From NCBI GenBank assembly GCA_002245135.1, contig NGBS01000889.1, positions 62,001 through 126,000 on the forward strand: a stretch of DNA of 64,000 nt, read 5' to 3'. A program made the position numbers and the translations under genes. The DNA comes from Proteromonas lacertae (lineage: Eukaryota; Sar; Bigyra; Opalinata; Proteromonadidae). The notes under the pieces were generated by a model. The model ran no database searches. It saw nothing but the letters and a program-made list of their open reading frames with translations, and had not been told where the DNA came from. Positions 60,101-64,000 of the stretch are shown here, one piece after another (the first letter of the stretch is position 1; every line of letters starts with the position of its first letter).

Positions 60101-62858
60101 GAGAAAAATAACCTAATAATAAATCACTGTAATGGTTGGGAATTCGATTTAATGTCACTATATTCTTATAACATTCTTCACCTTCTCCTGGATTAACTAC
60201 AAATAATAGTTTATCTCCTCTTATCAAATATTTATTCATTATTTCTCTTTCTTCATTTCTGAAATTGATATTAAAGAAATTATTCTAATATATTAATTAT
60301 ATATATTTTAAAAAAAGATATGATTCACTTCCAAAAAAGGCAACAATTGCACTATCATTATAATAACGATCCATATAATTAGTTAATTCAGATAAACTTC
60401 GGATTATTGGTCTTCGAGGTATTATTCGATGATTATTTATTCCACCATGTAATCGGTTTGTTGCAGCTGTCATTCCATAAAAATATTGACTGTAGAAATC
60501 GTCATATAAATCATCATATTTTGTTGATATTCTTATATAAACAGCAATATAATAGGATTGCTTTATTTCTTTACCATTACACCAATCACATTTTCGATAT
60601 ATATCTGAAAAACTCATACTTTGATCAATATAGATAGATTTTGATTCTAATTCAGCTGTTCCATTTTTTATTATACCAATAAATAAATAACTTTCTAAAT
60701 ATCCTTCATTATTCCAACTGATTCTTCCTCCTGCACTTTCACTTATTGAATGTTCAATTGATTCTTTAAATGATTTAAAATCCACTTGACCTATCAGATT
60801 GATTGTTTCAACAAATAGTTTTATTATTGAATAACTTAAAGACATTGTCGAGGTTAATATTGGTTCATCACTAAATACTTTTAAAGATTCTTTCAAAGAT
60901 TTACTACTCTCACTTTCATAACTATTTATATAGCTATTCATTATTATTGCATTTTCAAAGATCTCTTTTTCATAATGATTAACTATTATTTCATCTAAAC
61001 TTAAACTCAACACTGGATAATCTACACTATTCATTGTTATTGTTTCATTATATTTATAGAAAAACCAATAGTTATATTCTCTTTCTATTACACTTATTAT
61101 CAAACAATTGCCTTTACAATATGTACCAATCTGAGAAACTGCATCATAAGCACTTGTTGCACTTACATCTTTCATTTCATAACTTCCTTTATAGTTTAAA
61201 TTCTTTTCACCTTTTATAAATGAAGAAATTATCTCATAGCTTTTGACTGAAGACTTCTCACTTGAATATAATATAAAAACATTCTGATGTTTCTTTAATA
61301 AATTTTGATAACTTCGAGTTATTAGATTATAAGTCATTGGTTGACTGTATAATACATTTCCATTACAATTATCACCACTTACACTTCCTAAATGTAAAAA
61401 GGGAAATTTATATTTTTCACTTACTATCTCTTCCAATTTACCATATTCTAGTGTATTTACTATACAGATTATATTATATTCTTTCAGCTTTGAATCAATC
61501 TCAGATTGGATGATTGATGATTCTTTTGATCCATCAAAGTATATGGATATCAATGATTTTCCAAGAATTGAAGATTTCGAGTAATATTCATCTATACTTA
61601 TCTCTAAACTGTCTAATGTATAACCATCAAAGTAGCTTAAATCACCTTTAGTATTACTTATTATACCAATAAAATAGGTTTCATCACTTAAATAATTATC
61701 AGATTTTATTAAATTACAATATTTATTGGATGGAAATCCATTCACTTGACTACTTGGTACATTGAATGGAACTTTTATTACTTCTTTTATTACCATATCA
61801 CCACTATCTACATAACCGATTTTTATATTTCCTATTAATCGATGATTGGATAATAACGATATTGATAAATTACTGATAATTTCATATTTCTGATTATAGA
61901 AATTGAATCGAGTTTGTTCATAATCAAGTTTATTGTTGATTCTTTGGCTTGATAATATTTTCAATATTGTATATAGAATAACTTGTTCATCAGAATATGG
62001 AGTTGGTGGAGGTGGTGTAGTTGTTGGAACTGTTGAGGTTGGATCTACTGTTGTTGATGGAGTGTTTAAATCATTACTCATTTCAGTTGTATCAACTAAT
62101 AACATATTAGCTATCATATTCTCTTTACTTATTGGATTATAATCCTTAAATTCATTTATTGGGATTGAAAAAGTTATCATCTCAAAATTTGGATTACTTG
62201 TAAACAGACTTTCAAATTCAGTAATAACAGTAGCATCTCCAATGCTATTATAAATAATTACACTTTCTTTTATTTCTTTTAGTTTTGTAAAGAAATCAGT
62301 TATATCACTACTACTTGGATTTTCTTTTATCAAACAATATGACACATCATTTCCATAATATGTTAAATAATCTCTTAAACTCTCAACACAAGTCTTATCA
62401 AACTCATTTTTATATCCCAATATTATATTATGTCTGTAACGATGTTTGTAATGATTAACTACGAAAAATCGAGTATAACAACTATCAAAACCATAAACAA
62501 CATTTGAGAGACAAGTAGATAACGGATGATTCACTATATTAAATATATATACTTCATTTTCTACAGCAATTTGATTAAGTTCATCAGGCATAATTACATT
62601 TATTCCAATAGAAGCAAAGATGATTTTAATACCCTTTTCTTTTACTTGTTTAACATTATCTAAAATATTATTTTTATCAATATTATCTACTTTCACATCC
62701 ACTTCATAAGTGTTTGAATATTTACTACCAAATTTGGTTATCACTTCTTTTAAATCACTAGCTGATGAAGAAGTAGTTGTAAGAACAGCTATATCTTCAC
62801 CCAAGGCAATATAAAAAGAACTTAATAACAATACAATATTAAATAATGTGTAACGCAT
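51129..62858 (-). CDS. Giant class C GPCR with about nine tandem Venus-flytrap modules
   Basis: Start MRYTLFNIVLLLSSFYIALG at 62858 is a signal peptide. The product is about 3,700 residues. Bilobed periplasmic-binding/ANF-receptor modules follow; each begins after a Cys-containing linker. Linkers at about 61707 (KYCNLIK), 60590 (RKCDWCNG), 58172 (ECDIKN), 56968 (YQCDWI), 55838 (YICNYN), 54688 (YLCDFA), 53523 (YTCDWT) and 52280 (MKCNFG) give a period near 1.17 kb; one linker near 59360 lacks Cys. Examples of lobe starts are VLVGLLISISGSTSELEYTA and TIGVINSLTGTFSVTERALS with INxNGGVLG, as in urea/amide-type binding proteins. The C-terminal seven-helix core includes FGRPYNFLLSILLLCTSLSG and CMLRPLLLGLCVKLLLAVLL, matching class C GPCRs. 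A Ser/Thr-rich tail follows. One exon is 5.9 kb long. The intron near 60310 lacks a canonical donor. Confidence 0.82.
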
Positions 62859-62994
62859 TTTGAAATTTCATCAATTTTTTATACTTAAACTAAAGAGTTT
62901 ATAGATTTTTTTGGTTTGTACCTTTTCTCGCATTTAAAATAGTTTCATGTTTCATCGAAAAAATAAGAAAATATATATATTAAAAAAATTATCA

Positions 62995-64000
62995 CTAATG
63001 AAATGAATAATGTTTATTATAATAATTACTATTGTGATGATGATGATGAAAATTATTAGAATTTTGTGATTTTAAAGATTTATTGTTATTCTCATCTTCT
63101 TTTAATGCTTTCTTTCTTCTTCTATCTTCTTCATATTCTTCTCTAACTGTTCTCAACAACTTTTCATCAATTCTCTTACCCTAAGTGATAGATTATAAAT
63201 TAATTGAAATACTCGAAATAAACTCGGTATTTGTTCTATATCTTGAAATGTACATTGATTATCCATTAGCCATTCCAATTGTTCAATATGATGAATCAAA
63301 TAATCATGTATTTCTGGAGTTAATTCTTTAATTGATTCCTTATACTATTAAATATATATATATATACAGTAATATATTATACACCCAAACTAACCCATTT
63401 CATTGTTTCATCAATAGTGACAGTAACACAATTTTCAGTAATCAATCTATTTTAAATATAATATTATATATATACGTTGAATAAGGTTTTTTATCAGGTA
63501 ATATTTTTATACATCTACTAACTTCCCTAAAATATTCATTATTTAATATATCATTATAAACACATCTCAATCTATCAGCAATATCATTTTCTTTCTGTAT
63601 AGATGGAGGACAAACGAACTTAATATTTGGTTTAACCATATCAATACTATAACAAGTATATATATATATATATATATATACTTTTTTCTTATATTACCTT
63701 CACTTTGTCTTTCTTCTTTACTAATATCTACATTATTAACACGTCTGTGATGAGTAACAATTTCACTGTAGAACTCCAACGTATCTTCTAATCTTTCAGC
63801 CCAATGAACTCTTTTCTTTTGTTTCTTTGGTGATTCTTCTTCTTTCTTATTCGGCTTTGATATTGAAGGAAGTGATATTGGTTGTTTTTCTTCTACTTTC
63901 TCTGTTGATGCTACTGGTGATGGAATGCTATTATTATTATTATTTAGTATTTGTAATGATTGGACAATTAATGGATTTATTATATTATTTTCATTATTTT
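62995..64000 (-). CDS. Protein with a PP1-docking-like motif, 3' part only
   Basis: The gene enters from the right edge and ends at TAG 62995. Reading inward: a Ser/Pro/Lys-rich region, then SPKKQKKRVHWAERLEDTLE (RVHW fits the PP1-binding RVxF/W motif, and the following W-A-E resembles PNUTS-type docking), then KPNIKFVCPPSIQKENDIAD, EYFREVSRCIKILPDKK, a helical region with HHIEQLEWLMDNQCTF, a basic stretch EEDRRRKKALKEDE and a His/Asn-rich end. At least five introns, some of TA repeat (63658-63680). Its 5' end lies outside the window, so family assignment is not possible. Confidence 0.6.

Noticed and set aside
51129-62858. Repeated modules considered as a tandem DNA repeat or CRISPR-like array
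   Set aside because: The 1.17-kb periodicity exists at protein-fold level only. The DNA of the modules is not similar enough to be a repeat array.
1-64000. Reassigned genetic code (ciliate-like) as an explanation for in-frame stops
   Set aside because: Almost all in-frame TAA/TAG/TGA lie inside GT-AG introns, and conserved genes end at TAA or TAG at the expected place.

Overview
This window is nuclear DNA from a very AT-rich, gene-dense, intron-rich eukaryote that appears to build a cilium or flagellum. Evidence for a eukaryote includes a nuclear-type tRNA-Lys, spliceosomal proteins (AAR2, PRP40), ESCRT-II VPS22, Rab geranylgeranyltransferase alpha, site-1 protease and prohibitin. Evidence for a cilium is IFT81 plus an EF-hand calcyphosin-like protein. 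Cytoplasmic dynein intermediate chain fits but is not cilium-specific. The standard code is used. Introns are tiny, mostly 26 to 45 nt, beginning GTA and ending TAG, and often filled with TA repeats. Most open-frame breaks here are such introns. I cannot name the species: an AT-rich flagellate protist or a zoosporic early-branching fungus would both fit.

Layout. 1-13.8 kb holds two almost identical AGC kinase genes in opposite orientation, sharing a 985-bp block that includes identical introns. The window edge carries an inverted copy of the 5' end of a HAD phosphatase gene whose full copy lies at 7.8 kb. Between them are a DCD-domain protein, SNF8/VPS22, an MFS transporter, an unknown protein, RABGGTA, tRNA-Lys and a pseudokinase-LRR gene. 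13.9-18.2 kb holds a long coiled-coil protein and a decayed hAT-like transposon. 18.2-25.5 kb holds an LRRC57-like protein, an FkbM methyltransferase, IFT81, a secreted EGF protein and tandem sigma-like glutathione S-transferases. 25.7-32.3 kb holds site-1 protease, an oxysterol-binding protein homologue, TMA7 (46 codons), a class-M-like sirtuin and the calcyphosin-like protein.

32.4-45.8 kb holds a P/Q-rich protein, three WD40 proteins (dynein intermediate chain, AAMP-like, RBBP4-like), an orphan COG6 fragment, a TFIIB-like zinc-ribbon protein, a C2H2 gene with an abnormal start, AAR2 and PRP40. 46-51 kb holds an aldo-keto reductase, prohibitin, a small four-helix membrane protein and a second pseudokinase-LRR gene.

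51.1-62.9 kb is one enormous gene on the minus strand: a signal peptide, about nine tandem Venus-flytrap ligand-binding modules at a regular spacing of about 1.17 kb, then a class C seven-helix GPCR core. It is the most unusual object in the window. The last kilobase is the 3' part of a gene with a PP1-docking-like motif.

The genes are housekeeping and sensory units transcribed individually, not an operon. Neighbours are packed tightly, often under 150 bp apart. The lineage-specific interest lies in the multi-flytrap GPCR, the two pseudokinase-LRR paralogues, the TFIIB-like hybrid, the sirtuin with a substituted catalytic histidine, and the homogenised kinase pair.
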